Assembly (NCBI GenBank): GCA_029880855.1
Contig: JAOUNS010000005.1
Span: forward strand, 81,130 to 145,129
DNA length: 64,000 nucleotides
DNA from: Gammaproteobacteria bacterium
Lineage (GTDB): Bacteria > Pseudomonadota > Gammaproteobacteria > UBA6429 > Thiohalophilaceae
Direction: 5' to 3'
Shown here: positions 53,298 through 62,099 of the stretch, piece after piece
How the letters are laid out: each line of letters opens with the position of its first letter
Numbering within the stretch: position 1 is the first letter of the stretch
Notes under the pieces: model-generated
Seen by the model: only the letters and a program-made list of their open reading frames with translations
The model's database searches: none
What the model was told of the DNA's origin: nothing
Position numbers and translations under genes: made by a program

Positions 53298-53323
53298 TTT
53301 CTGTAATTACTGAAATAACAGAA
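53298..53323. promoter_or_regulatory. Operator-like inverted repeat upstream of the GbsR/MarR gene
   Basis: TTTCTGTAATTACTGAAA is an 18-bp near-perfect palindrome (one mismatched pair) running into TAACAGAA. It is 20 bases before the regulator's ATG. The same kind of site stands in the gap before the next gene, so it is a likely GbsR/MarR operator. Confidence 0.6.
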
Positions 53324-53336
53324 TTTCGAGAGCGCC

Positions 53337-53867
53337 ATGCAATTAAGTCCGGTCATGCAGAAGTACATCCTCCACTGGGGCGAAATGGGCAGCCGCTGGG
53401 GGGTCAATCGCACCATCGCCCAGATCCACGCCCTGCTCTATCTGGCGGAGGAACCCCTCACCGCCGAGACCATCGCTGAAACCCTCGGGGTGGCCCGTTC
53501 TAATGTCAGCACCAGTCTGAAGGAGTTACAAAGCTGGGGGCTGGTGAAAGTGACCCACCTGCTGGGAGATCGGCGTGATTACTTCGAGTCCCTGCACGAG
53601 GTGTGGGACATCTTCACCGTCATTATGGAAGAGCGCAAACGGCGGGAGATCGACCCCACCATCAGTTTGTTACGGGAATGTCTGATCGAAAGCGAAAACG
53701 ACAGCACCACCCCGCCCGGCGTGAAAAAACGTATCGCTTCCACCCTGGATTTTATGGAATTGCTCACCGGCTGGTATGAGCAGATGAAAAAACTGCCCAG
53801 CAGCAGCCTGCTGAAACTGATGCGGCTGGGCGGCAAGGTACAGGCCTTCCTCAGCGGCAAGGCCTGA
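53337..53867 (+). CDS. GbsR/MarR-family transcriptional regulator
   Basis: A 176-residue winged-helix regulator (GVNRTIAQIHALLYLAEEPLT, TIAETLGVARSNVSTSLKELQSWGLVKVTHLLGDRRDYFES, in pieces) with a helical dimerisation tail. The helix-turn-helix and wing match the GbsR branch. It likely binds the operator-like sites before itself and before the next gene, so it controls itself and the membrane/SDR/DUF2269 operon. The effector is unknown. Confidence 0.88.
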   Translation: MQLSPVMQKYILHWGEMGSRWGVNRTIAQIHALLYLAEEPLTAETIAETLGVARSNVSTSLKELQSWGLVKVTHLLGDRRDYFESLHEVWDIFTVIMEERKRREIDPTISLLRECLIESENDSTTPPGVKKRIASTLDFMELLTGWYEQMKKLPSSSLLKLMRLGGKVQAFLSGKA

Positions 53868-53884
53868 GTTTTTTTACCCCAATG

Positions 53885-53911
53885 TTTCTGTCAATACAGA
53901 AATTACTGAAA
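53885..53911. promoter_or_regulatory. Second operator-like inverted repeat, between the regulator and its likely target operon
   Basis: TTTCTGT and ACAGAAA are perfect 7-base arms around CAAT, continuing into TTACTGAAA. It shares the words TTTCTGT and TTACTGAAA with the upstream site. It lies 15 bases before the next ATG, over the ribosome-site region. Confidence 0.6.
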
Positions 53912-53926
53912 CAAAAGGAGAGAACC

Positions 53927-54304
53927 ATGAGCATGTATCTGACCTTCTTCACCGAGATCGCACTCTGCTTCACCATCAGCCTGATCACCATCCTGCTGTT
54001 GCAGAAGCCCTTGCGTGACGTTCTGATCGACTCCTGCGGCGCAGCTCAGCGGGCTGACTTCTGGCTCGTGTTTACGCGCCTGATGCTGGTGGTCACCCCG
54101 CTGATGCTGGTGATCTTCTTCACCAAAACCGGCACCGACATCGCTCCCAACAGTCTGCTGCTGCTCAAAGAGACCCTGTTCCGCAGCCTGTTGGGGATCT
54201 TCGGCGGCCTGCTCATTATGGGGCGCGTGATCTGGCGTTCTGTTGAACTGCCTGTGATCACCAACAACCATTTGCCGCACGTACAAAACGGGACAAAGGC
54301 ATGA
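53927..54304 (+). CDS. Small inner-membrane protein in the GbsR operon
   Basis: A 125-residue protein with three or four membrane helices (FFTEIALCFTISLITILLL, LMLVVTPLMLVIFF and LGIFGGLLIMGRVIW) and a short polar tail. I recognise no family. The ATG at 53927 has a strong AAAAGGAG ribosome site. Its stop overlaps the next start by four bases (ATGA), so they are coupled. Confidence 0.75.
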   Translation: MSMYLTFFTEIALCFTISLITILLLQKPLRDVLIDSCGAAQRADFWLVFTRLMLVVTPLMLVIFFTKTGTDIAPNSLLLLKETLFRSLLGIFGGLLIMGRVIWRSVELPVITNNHLPHVQNGTKA

Positions 54305-55593
54305 AAATCCTTATCACCGGCGCCGGCGGTTTTATCGGCAGTCACCTGTTACGCGCCCTGCAACGGGCCGGGCATGAGGTAATCGCGGCGGTACATCAGT
54401 CACGCCGTACAACCGATGCAGCGGTGATCCCGTGTAACTTCATGCAGGACACAACGGTGGAGCGTTGGCGGAATCGTCTGACGGGTGTGGATGTGGTGAT
54501 CAATACCGTGGGGATCATCCACGCCCGTCAGAAACAAACGTTTCAGCGACTGCATGCAGACACGCCCATTGCCCTGTTTCAGGCCTGTACAGAATGCGGG
54601 GTGAAAAAAGTGATCCAGATATCGGCGCTGGGTGCAGATGAAACCGCCTTCAGTACCTATCATCTGACCAAAAGGCGTGCCGATGATGTTCTTCGTACTC
54701 TGGATATCGACTGGACCATCCTGCGACCGTCAGTGGTCTATGGTAACGGCGCAAAAAGTATGGCCCTGTTTCGCGCCATGGCTGCATTACCGTTGATCCC
54801 CTTGCCGGGTAAGGGTGAACAGACACTGCAACCGGTGTCAATTGATGACCTGATCCAGGTGGTGCTGAACGTGCTCAATGCGAAAATTCCGGCTCGACAG
54901 ACCATCGACCTGATCGGTCCTGAATCGCTCACCTTGCAACAATTGTATCGTCAGTTGCGGCAATGGCTGGGATTGGGCAAAGCCCGATTTATCAACCTGC
55001 CCTGGCGAGTTACCCTCATCATGGCCTGGCTGACCGGTCTGTTCAGCCGTTCTGTATTTAACCTGCAGAGTATGCAGATGTTGCAACGTGGTTATACATT
55101 GCCACCAGCTTCAACAACACATCACATCATCCAGACACAGACACGCCTGACTGACGCATTGTCTGCGTCGGTATGCAACCCTGCCGAGTATCAAGTGGCC
55201 CGACTCCGCTTTGTCCTGCCCCTGTTACGCATCAGCATCGCCTTGTTGTGGATATGGACCGGCCTGGTCTCAATATTTTTTTTTCCAGTCAGTGAGAGTT
55301 ATGCCTTGCTGGCACAATTCAATCTTCATGGCATGCAGGCCGACCTGGCACTCTATGGTGGTGCTCTACTGGATTTCATCTGTGGACTGGCCCTGTTGCT
55401 GAACTATCGAAGCAAACAGGTATATGCCTTAATGCTGTTGATCATGACGGCATACACTGTGTTGATCACACTGGCATTACCGGCGTTCTGGCTGCACCCG
55501 TTCGGACCGATCAGCAAAAACTTCCCCCTGTTTATCGCAACCTTGTTATTAATGGTCACAGAGGAACCACGTTATGGACTATCTCCTGCTTAA
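54301..55593 (+). CDS. NAD(P)-dependent epimerase/SDR protein fused to a DoxX-like membrane domain
   Basis: A 430-residue fusion. Residues 1 to about 290 form an atypical extended SDR (nucleotide loop GAGGFIGSHLLRAL at the N-terminus; YHLTKRRADDVLR with the Tyr-x3-Lys pair; LRPSVVYGNGAKSM). Residues about 300-430 form four membrane helices of the DoxX-like type. Such proteins, often seen beside DUF2269 proteins, may act on quinones, lipids or sugars at the membrane, but no reaction is established. It overlaps both neighbours. Confidence 0.85.
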   Translation: MKILITGAGGFIGSHLLRALQRAGHEVIAAVHQSRRTTDAAVIPCNFMQDTTVERWRNRLTGVDVVINTVGIIHARQKQTFQRLHADTPIALFQACTECGVKKVIQISALGADETAFSTYHLTKRRADDVLRTLDIDWTILRPSVVYGNGAKSMALFRAMAALPLIPLPGKGEQTLQPVSIDDLIQVVLNVLNAKIPARQTIDLIGPESLTLQQLYRQLRQWLGLGKARFINLPWRVTLIMAWLTGLFSRSVFNLQSMQMLQRGYTLPPASTTHHIIQTQTRLTDALSASVCNPAEYQVARLRFVLPLLRISIALLWIWTGLVSIFFFPVSESYALLAQFNLHGMQADLALYGGALLDFICGLALLLNYRSKQVYALMLLIMTAYTVLITLALPAFWLHPFGPISKNFPLFIATLLLMVTEEPRYGLSPA

Positions 55594-56038
55594 AACCCTG
55601 CACATCCTCAGCGCGACGATTTTATTCGGCACCGGACTGGGCAGCGCATTTTATAAATACATGGCCGATCGCAGTGGCGATATAGTCCATATCGCCCGAA
55701 CCAATCGACTGGTGGTACTCGCAGACTGGCTGTTCACCACCCCGACCATCATCCTGCAAGCTGTCACCGGTATTCTGCTGGCGCAAGCGGCCGGCTATCC
55801 ACTCACCTCACACTGGTTGATGATCGCCATCGCACTTTACCTGCTGGCCGGGGCCTGCTGGTTACCGGTGGTGGTGTTACAGATCAGGATGCGGGATATG
55901 GCCATGCATGCTGTAAATGACAATACGACCTTGCCATATGAGTATTATCGTTATGCACGGTTCTGGTTTTGGTTGGGTGTACCGGCGTTTTTGGGGTTGG
56001 TGGTGGTGTTTTATTTGATGGTGGCGAAGCCGGGGTGA
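55574..56038 (+). CDS. DUF2269-family integral membrane protein
   Basis: A 154-residue protein with four membrane helices and the start DYLLLKTLHILSATILFGTGLG, typical of DUF2269. It has a conserved His near residue 10, which may bind a cofactor or metal. It overlaps the end of the SDR/DoxX gene by 20 bases, so it forms a unit with it under the GbsR-type regulator. The function is unknown. Confidence 0.85.
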   Translation: MDYLLLKTLHILSATILFGTGLGSAFYKYMADRSGDIVHIARTNRLVVLADWLFTTPTIILQAVTGILLAQAAGYPLTSHWLMIAIALYLLAGACWLPVVVLQIRMRDMAMHAVNDNTTLPYEYYRYARFWFWLGVPAFLGLVVVFYLMVAKPG

Positions 56039-56054
56039 ATGGTTTTTTGGTTTT

Positions 56055-56290
56055 GAATCGCTGCGCGATGGCTGTATTTTTATGTCGGGGGTTGCCCGAC
56101 GGCAAGTGACTTTCTCTTGAACCGGCCAAGAGAAAGTCACCAAAGAGAAGGCCGCCCTGGCTGCCTTGATACTGTGATTGGTTTTGATTTCTGCTTGTGT
56201 TTGACAAAAGGGCCTTCCATGGCCCTTTGTCAAACCGCGACATCCTGTCGCCTCTCTATTGATACAAAAATCAAAGCCAATCACATGGCA
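56055..56290. repeat. Hairpin-rich repeat element, copy A (opposite orientation)
   Basis: The element begins TGAATCGCTGCGCGATGG and contains three nested or serial hairpins: GTGACTTTCTCTTG with CAAGAGAAAGTCAC (56106-56140), an outer pair at 56174-56190 and 56267-56284, and an inner pair around GGGCC/GGCCC (56200-56234). The same order of parts, in reverse orientation, is found in the two copies at 57.1-57.9 kb, so these are one element family. It carries no real gene. Confidence 0.7.
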
Positions 56291-56453
56291 GCAGAGGGAA
56301 TGATCCTCACCACGTGGATCATGTTGAAATAAACAGATGAGTTTACCGATGGGGAACATACGGCGGATTACGCTGCGCTAATCAGTCCTGTTGCTGAATT
56401 TGATTGGTGGTAGTTTTTAAAGTAATAGATAACAAACCTGTATGAGGACATGT

Positions 56454-57062
56454 ATGCAAATATACGCAACTGAATCGGTCATAAAAACTGCGCTGGGTAA
56501 GGAGTGGGATAATTTGGCAGCGCCGATCCAACGACATTATGGTCTTTCCCCCGGTACACAACAACAGATCATACTAACCGGTACCATGACATCAATACGC
56601 TATTCCCTGATCGGAAAGCTCTTTGTCTTGCTGTCCAGACCTTTCGGTGCACTGGTGCATCTCAAGGGTAACAATATCCCGGTTACAGTTCGAAACTACA
56701 CAACAGACGATCCAGACAATTTTTTCTGGCACAGAACCTTCTCACCACAACAGACACAACAAAAAATCTTCTGTTCCCGCATGGTACATGCCGGCGGCAA
56801 TGAGATTATAGAGTTTGTGCGACTGGGTATGGGAATACGCATGCAGGTTACTGTGAATGATATGTGTTTACATTATCGCGGCATACGCTATGAATGGCAC
56901 ATCGGCAAATTCACTATCCCCATCCCCAACTGGCTTGCATTGGGCAAGGGTGAAATCATTGAAGAAGCAGTGGACGACAACACCGTCCGCGTGGATTTTC
57001 GAATTATCCATCCCATGTTTGGTGAAACCTTTTCCTACAGAGGTCAATTCAAATTACAGTGA
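56454..57062 (+). CDS. DUF4166-family protein
   Basis: A protein of about 202 residues with the DUF4166 pattern: LAAPIQRHYGLSPGTQQQII near the N-terminus, FFWHRTFSPQQTQQKIFCSR in the middle and RVDFRIIHPMFGETFSYRG at the end. It is a small beta-rich cytoplasmic protein, sometimes fused to SDR proteins, so its place after the SDR/DoxX-DUF2269 operon is suggestive. The ATG at 56454 has a GAGG six bases upstream. It is split from the operon by repeat copy A, which may have inserted between them. Confidence 0.75.
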   Translation: MQIYATESVIKTALGKEWDNLAAPIQRHYGLSPGTQQQIILTGTMTSIRYSLIGKLFVLLSRPFGALVHLKGNNIPVTVRNYTTDDPDNFFWHRTFSPQQTQQKIFCSRMVHAGGNEIIEFVRLGMGIRMQVTVNDMCLHYRGIRYEWHIGKFTIPIPNWLALGKGEIIEEAVDDNTVRVDFRIIHPMFGETFSYRGQFKLQ

Positions 57063-57122
57063 GCGCAATACACAACCCCCACACCATTCTCATGGTCGAT
57101 TTATAACGCAGAGTCAGCAGAG

Positions 57123-57514
57123 ACGCAGAGTCCGCAGAGAACACAGAGCATTGATATAACTAAACAACATAACACCAAGACGCAAAAACGCGAAGGCCGC
57201 AAAGTAAAACAATGAAAACAGGCTCAACTAAATATTTAAACAAGAATCTGCAGGATGGGACCATTCCCCATTGGCTGGTGCGCGGTGAAGTTTGGCTTTT
57301 AGAATAAATAAGCAGGCAGTATGGATACTGCCTTGTGAGCAGCCGGGCCAGGGAGGGCCCGTCTGCGAACCGCACGATGAAAGCCAAACTTCACAGCAAG
57401 CTTGCGCCGGCCGGGGCGGCCTTCTTTTCGGTTCCTTTTCTTGGCCGCGCAAGAAAAGGAACCCGGCTGTTCGGCCGGGACCGAACATCAATTAAAGCAT
57501 CGCGCAGCGATTCA
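57123..57514. repeat. Hairpin-rich repeat element, direct repeat copy 1
   Basis: This 392-bp unit is repeated with few differences 439 bases later. It opens with short CGCAGAG/CGCAAAG-type words, then a long inverted pair (GCGGTGAAGTTTGGCTTTT at 57282-57300 with AAAGCCAAACTTCAC at 57380-57394), an inner GGCAGTAT/ATACTGCC hairpin, then a GGTTCCTTTTCTTG/CAAGAAAAGGAACC hairpin. It ends CATCGCGCAGCGATTCA, the reverse complement of the start of copy A. Short ORFs in it are artefacts. Confidence 0.8.
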
Positions 57515-57561
57515 CACTAAATAGAAAACAAAACTGCCATTGTTATGGACGTCAGTGAATA

Positions 57562-57953
57562 ACGCAGAGTCCGCAGAGAACACAGAGCATTGATATAACT
57601 AAACAACATAACACCAAGACGCAATGACGCGAAGGCCGCAAAGTAAAACAATGAAAACAGGCTCAACTGGATATTTAAACAAGAATCTGCAGGATGGGAC
57701 CATTCCCCATTGGCTGGTGCGCGGTGAAGTTTGGCTTTTAGAATAAATAAGCAGGCAGTATGGATACTGCCCTGTGAGCAGCCGGGCCAGGGAGGGCCCG
57801 TCTGCGAGCCTCAAGATGAAAGCCAAACTTCACCGCAAGCCGGCACCAGCCGGGGCGGCCTTCTTTTCGGTTCCTTTTCCTGGCCGCGCAAGAAAAGGAA
57901 CCCGGCTGTTCGGCCGGGACCGAACATCAATTAAAGCATCGCGCAGCGATTCA
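57562..57953. repeat. Hairpin-rich repeat element, direct repeat copy 2
   Basis: It matches copy 1 over its full 392 bases with scattered base changes and is separated from it by 47 bases. The paired changes keep the long inverted arms (the right arm is TTCACCGC here and TTCACAGC in copy 1), suggesting the fold matters or that the two have diverged slightly since duplication. It lies between the convergent DUF4166 and ABC ATPase genes. Confidence 0.8.
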
Positions 57954-57994
57954 AAACAGGAAAAATCCCAACCTCGGGACTATCCCGAAAACCC

Positions 57995-58897
57995 TCAACC
58001 CCGATGATTACTCTCTTCTTCCGTCAACGTCTGATACGAATCAGGATGCTTCAAATTGAACTCCCTGACGTGTTGCAGATGGTCCTTTTCAAAGGCATCT
58101 TTGCGGATTGTCTCCAACAGCGCAAGAAACTCCGGTGTATGTTTGATTTCATTGGAGGCGACGGCACTGGGCAGTTTGTGATCCGACACAATCTTGGCGC
58201 CGCGTTTTTTATGATCATGTCCGCGGTCATCGGAATAGTATTGCGACAGAGCAAAGATGCGGGTGCCGAGGTAGAGTGCCTCTTCCAGATCATGGGTGAC
58301 AAAGAAGATGGTCATTTTCTCTTGTTCCCACAGTTCCAGCAGGAAGATTTGCATGTCCTCGCGGGTTTGCGGGTCGAGTGCGCCGAAGGGTTCATCCATT
58401 AACAATATGCGCGGTTTCATGATCAGGGCCTGGGCGATGGCGACCCGTTGTTGCATACCACCGGAGAGTTCATGAGGATACTTGTTGCCATGCAGATGCA
58501 GGTTGACATGTTGCAGATAGTGCATGGCTTCATCACGCAGTTCAGTCTTGCGCCGGCGCCGCTCCATCAATCCCAGTTTCAGGCTTGGACCGAGCATGAC
58601 ATTTTCCAGCACCGTGAGGTGAGGGAACAGGGAGTAACGTTGATAGACGATACCGCGATCTGTATTGGGATAGCCGACCGGCTTGCCGTCGAGCAACAGC
58701 CGGCCCTCTGTCGGTGGTTCCTGTCCCAGGATCAAACGCAACAGTGTTGATTTACCGCAACCGCTGGGGCCGACGACGGTACAGAACTCACCTTCATTGA
58801 CGATCAGGTCAATGTTATCCAGGATCATCTTCTCGCCGTATTGTTTGTAGACGTTTTCGATGTGCAGCAGTTTAGGTGCGTTATTCTTCTCGTTCAT
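57995..58897 (-). CDS. ABC transporter ATP-binding protein (taurine/nitrate/urea type)
   Basis: A 300-residue ATPase of the TauB/SsuB/NrtD group. Walker A is GPSGCGKST, the signature is LSGGMQQRVAIAQAL and Walker B is ILLMDEPFGALD. The C-terminal 80 residues extend beyond the usual 250 and are charged. It powers the import system encoded by the upstream permease and binding-protein genes. It is the last gene of the six-gene operon, 8 bases after the permease stop. Confidence 0.93.
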   Translation of the reverse strand: MNEKNNAPKLLHIENVYKQYGEKMILDNIDLIVNEGEFCTVVGPSGCGKSTLLRLILGQEPPTEGRLLLDGKPVGYPNTDRGIVYQRYSLFPHLTVLENVMLGPSLKLGLMERRRRKTELRDEAMHYLQHVNLHLHGNKYPHELSGGMQQRVAIAQALIMKPRILLMDEPFGALDPQTREDMQIFLLELWEQEKMTIFFVTHDLEEALYLGTRIFALSQYYSDDRGHDHKKRGAKIVSDHKLPSAVASNEIKHTPEFLALLETIRKDAFEKDHLQHVREFNLKHPDSYQTLTEEESNHRG

Positions 58898-58905
58898 AAA
58901 CCGTC

Positions 58906-59736
58906 TCAGCCTCTTGCCACATACCAGGCAAATTTTTTCTTCAGTAACAGACGCAACATGCTGTCAAACAAAAAGCCCAGGATGGTAATCCAGAAGACAT
59001 AGGGGATAATGACATCCATGGCCAGATAACGCCGCACCAGGAAGATGCGATAGCCCAGTCCTTCATTGGCGGCAATGGCCTCAGCGGCGATCAGGAACAG
59101 CCAGGCCGCACCCAGCGCCAGTCTGACCGATTCCAGCAGACGCGGCAGTATCTGCGGCAAGACAATTTTATAGGCCACTTCCAGGTGAGTGGCCCCCAGC
59201 GTCAGGGCCTTGGTGATCTGTTCACGGGGGATCTTGTTGACCGCCATGAGAATGTCGCGAGCGATCACCGGGAAGATACCTATGAAGATCAATGTCACCT
59301 TGGCCAGTTCGTCCACCCCGACCATGATAAACAGGATAGGCAATATGGATAACGGCGGAATCATCGAGATAAAGGTTAGTCCTGATGCCAGCATGACATG
59401 CATACCGGGGAACAGGCCCATATTCAAACCCAGCAATAATCCCACCACAGCCGCAAGCGCCACACCCACAGCCAGACGTTTCAGGCTGGCGGCCGTATCG
59501 CTCCAAAGCAGAATCTTGCCGGAACGACGATCTTCATCCATGGCCATGCGCTTGGCGGCATCCGTCATCTGGCTGAGATTGGGGAGTAATTTATCCTGCG
59601 GGTTTTCCTTGTGCCGAATGTCGGCGGCGACCATATAGATCACGATGGCGAGGATAAAGGGGATTGCCGCCAATGCCCAGGTCAGGTATGGACCGGGTTG
59701 GGCATGCAGGCCAAAAAATTGTGGTTTGTCAGACAT
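58906..59736 (-). CDS. ABC transporter permease (taurine/urea type)
   Basis: A 276-residue inner-membrane protein with about six helices and the permease EAA-like loop with Gly (ITKALTLGATHLEVAYKIVLPQILPRLLESVRLALG, in pieces). It fits the TauC/SsuC/NrtB group of the binding-protein-dependent transport family, and would form the channel with the adjacent ATPase. It has an unusual N-terminal loop of about 40 polar residues (RHKENPQDKLLPNLSQMTD) between the first two helices. Confidence 0.9.
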   Translation of the reverse strand: MSDKPQFFGLHAQPGPYLTWALAAIPFILAIVIYMVAADIRHKENPQDKLLPNLSQMTDAAKRMAMDEDRRSGKILLWSDTAASLKRLAVGVALAAVVGLLLGLNMGLFPGMHVMLASGLTFISMIPPLSILPILFIMVGVDELAKVTLIFIGIFPVIARDILMAVNKIPREQITKALTLGATHLEVAYKIVLPQILPRLLESVRLALGAAWLFLIAAEAIAANEGLGYRIFLVRRYLAMDVIIPYVFWITILGFLFDSMLRLLLKKKFAWYVARG

Positions 59737-59803
59737 GCGGATTTATCATTGTTGTATGTTGCCGATACCGGCACGGTGCTTTACCGTGCCGGTGCAACGT
59801 TTA

Positions 59804-60841
59804 TTATAGCTTACCGTCTGCGGCCAGACCGGTATATTTATTGGTAAAACGCAACTTTATGTTGTTCTTGTCGCCGATCACAGTTCCATCGGCAAACTCT
59901 ATGCCGACCAAATCCTTGGACGATGCATTATTGCCATACAGACCCTTGTCAAAGGAAAAAGTACGCACCTGTTCCATGGTCTGTTTGGGTTTATCGCCGG
60001 CAATGAAGTCTTTGGCCTTCTTTGCCTGATAGAACATGGCGGTGGTACGCAGTTGTGCCTTGAATTCAGCGGTAGTGGCGCCGGCTTGCTTGGCCATGAA
60101 CTCAATCGCTTCATTGGTTTTTTTACCCCGACCGGACATGATCTCCATGGTCTCATACCAGGCGCCGACCAGGGCCCGTTTCAGTTTGTCCGGTGCAGAG
60201 GTTTTGACCACCATCAGGTCGATGATCTCACCGGGTATTTTCGATGAATCGAAGATCTGTACGGCACCTTTGGCATTACGCACCTGTTGCAATGGCGGGT
60301 TCCAGGTCACCACGGCTCCGTTGGGATCAGTAATAAAGGCTGAGGCGATCTCTGCATCACTGGTATTGGTCAGCTTCACATCACGCTCGCTCATGCCGTT
60401 CTTGTCCAGAGCACGGGACAACAGGTAATGCGACACCGACAGCTCAACCAGTTTAATGTTACGACCTTTCAGGTCTTTGACGGATTTGCCTTTTTTCATG
60501 ACAATACCGTCATTACCATTGGAGAAATCACCGACGATCACTGCAGTGGAATCAATCCCGCCCACCGCCGGAATGGTCAGTGCATCCATGTTGGTCATGG
60601 TGCAGGCATCAAACTGACCGGAGGTGTAGAGATTGATGGATTCAATATAATCGTTCACCAGTGTCAGTTCGATCTGAATGCCTTCCTTGTCGGCCCACTT
60701 TTTCAGAATCCCTTTTGCCTCCGCATAGCCCCAGGGTTCCCAGCCGGTGTAATGGCTCCAGGCAACCCGGTATTTTTCAGCAGCCGACAGATTGGCCATG
60801 CCCAGCATCAGTAAGGCCAATAGTGCTAACAATTTTTTCAT
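59804..60841 (-). CDS. Periplasmic substrate-binding protein (urea/taurine ABC type)
   Basis: A 345-residue exported protein with a signal peptide (KKLLALLALLMLGMANLSA) and a type II periplasmic binding fold (YRVAWSHYTGWEPWGYAEAKG; CTMTNMDALTIPAVGGIDSTA; KGRNIKLVELSVSHYLLSRAL). It resembles the group annotated as putative urea ABC binding protein (TIGR03427), but the true ligand is not certain. The permease and ATPase genes follow. A second, OmpA-fused binding domain of the same broad type is encoded two genes upstream. Confidence 0.88.
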   Translation of the reverse strand: MKKLLALLALLMLGMANLSAAEKYRVAWSHYTGWEPWGYAEAKGILKKWADKEGIQIELTLVNDYIESINLYTSGQFDACTMTNMDALTIPAVGGIDSTAVIVGDFSNGNDGIVMKKGKSVKDLKGRNIKLVELSVSHYLLSRALDKNGMSERDVKLTNTSDAEIASAFITDPNGAVVTWNPPLQQVRNAKGAVQIFDSSKIPGEIIDLMVVKTSAPDKLKRALVGAWYETMEIMSGRGKKTNEAIEFMAKQAGATTAEFKAQLRTTAMFYQAKKAKDFIAGDKPKQTMEQVRTFSFDKGLYGNNASSKDLVGIEFADGTVIGDKNNIKLRFTNKYTGLAADGKL

Positions 60842-60864
60842 GTTCTTCTCCTTGTCTAATTCTT

Positions 60865-62079
60865 TTATATAACATCAATCCGAAAACTGTTAGAGACCTT
60901 GTTGCCTTCTTCCAGTCGATGGATAACTTCTTCCTGCTGGTTCACCATATTATCCATTTGCAGGATGTTATTGGCCATTTCCGGCAGGGCGCGTTGTTTG
61001 AAGTTGGATATTTCATCCAGCGCAGAACGAATGTCGGCATAAGCGGTTTTCAGTGTATCCATACTGATAGCCGCTTCGGAAGCCAGTTTGCTGATCTCCG
61101 GCGTCTGTTCCTTCAACATGCGCGCCGTGCCTGCGATCATGTTATTGGTGGTTTCATTCAGCGCCTTAATCTTGGTCAGGGTGATCTTCTGGTGGTTCAG
61201 GGCCTCGGCCAGTACCACTGCGGTGGTCAGTGCATTCATGGTGACGCTCATTGCGCGGGTCACACCACGAATCAATTCCTTGTTGTTGCGGATGATCACT
61301 TCCATGGTAAGAATACCCTGTTGGTTAACGATCATCTGTTGTTGCAGATCCTGAATACGCACACGTAACGGATGCAACAGTTCTTCCATAATAAACTTGT
61401 AACGCGGGTCGTCCTGTTTGATTTCACGCTGACAACGTGTTTCCAGACGCTGATCAATCAGTTGCCCCAACTGGATCGCATTTTTCAGTTCCTTGGTCAG
61501 TTCACGCATATTGGCCTGATCCTGTTGCAAGGTGATGTTATCCCGCTCCAGTTGTTTCTGGCCTTTCTCCAGTGAGTTCTCAATCGCAGCCAACACAGTC
61601 TGCGCACTCTCATACTTGGTGAAGTAACGCTTGATCGGTGTGCCGATAAAAGGCAACATGCCAAACAGACGACTGAACCAACCGGGCGAAAAATCAAACC
61701 GGGTCGGGTCCAGTTCTTCCACCTGTATCTTGAGGTTAACCAGTGCATTGGAGACATCACTGCCTTCCTCGCTGCGCTTGGACATTTCCCCAACGGGTTG
61801 CTTGAGCATGGCGCTCTCTTCAGCCGCCCGTTTCTGAATACGCAAACCCATGGACTCCACCGCCTCTTTCACCGGTGTGGTCTCGGTATGTTCGTCAGGA
61901 TTCACGCTGAGCAACTTGTCGACCACATCATTGGCCTGTTTGATCAGGGCATCATCTGCGTCACTTCCGGTTATTTTATCGGGTTCGAACAGCATCAATT
62001 CCTGTTTGATGGATTCGGCCTGTGCCACCACCAGCAAATCGGTACCCGGCGGGCTCATTGTTTTGGTCTTGACTTCCAT
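60865..62079 (-). CDS. TelA-family protein
   Basis: A 404-residue mostly helical protein with the TelA signature: VDKLLSVNPDEHTE, FLRYF-like SRLFGMLPFIGTPIKRYFTKYESAQ and NALTTAVVLAEALNHQ. TelA proteins were named after tellurite resistance, but are widespread and linked more to stress or envelope functions. No membrane helix is present. It lies 23 bases upstream of the binding-protein gene and 20 bases after the coiled-coil membrane protein gene, which is the usual XpaC-type partner. Confidence 0.9.
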   Translation of the reverse strand: MEVKTKTMSPPGTDLLVVAQAESIKQELMLFEPDKITGSDADDALIKQANDVVDKLLSVNPDEHTETTPVKEAVESMGLRIQKRAAEESAMLKQPVGEMSKRSEEGSDVSNALVNLKIQVEELDPTRFDFSPGWFSRLFGMLPFIGTPIKRYFTKYESAQTVLAAIENSLEKGQKQLERDNITLQQDQANMRELTKELKNAIQLGQLIDQRLETRCQREIKQDDPRYKFIMEELLHPLRVRIQDLQQQMIVNQQGILTMEVIIRNNKELIRGVTRAMSVTMNALTTAVVLAEALNHQKITLTKIKALNETTNNMIAGTARMLKEQTPEISKLASEAAISMDTLKTAYADIRSALDEISNFKQRALPEMANNILQMDNMVNQQEEVIHRLEEGNKVSNSFRIDVI

Positions 62080-62099
62080 AGTTACTCCCTCATCACGGT

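Noticed and set aside
57123..57953. Possible CRISPR array from the direct repeats
   Set aside because: Only two units of 392 bp with a 47-bp gap; CRISPR repeats are 21-47 bp in long series with unique spacers, and no cas genes are present.
57292..58007. Short frames in the hairpin-rich repeats (around 57.3 and 57.8 kb)
   Set aside because: They are duplicated with the repeats, have no ribosome sites, and cross hairpin arms; no protein family fits.
60865..62079. Tellurite resistance island
   Set aside because: No terB, terC, terD or terE genes; TelA is widespread in other settings, so the name does not prove the role.
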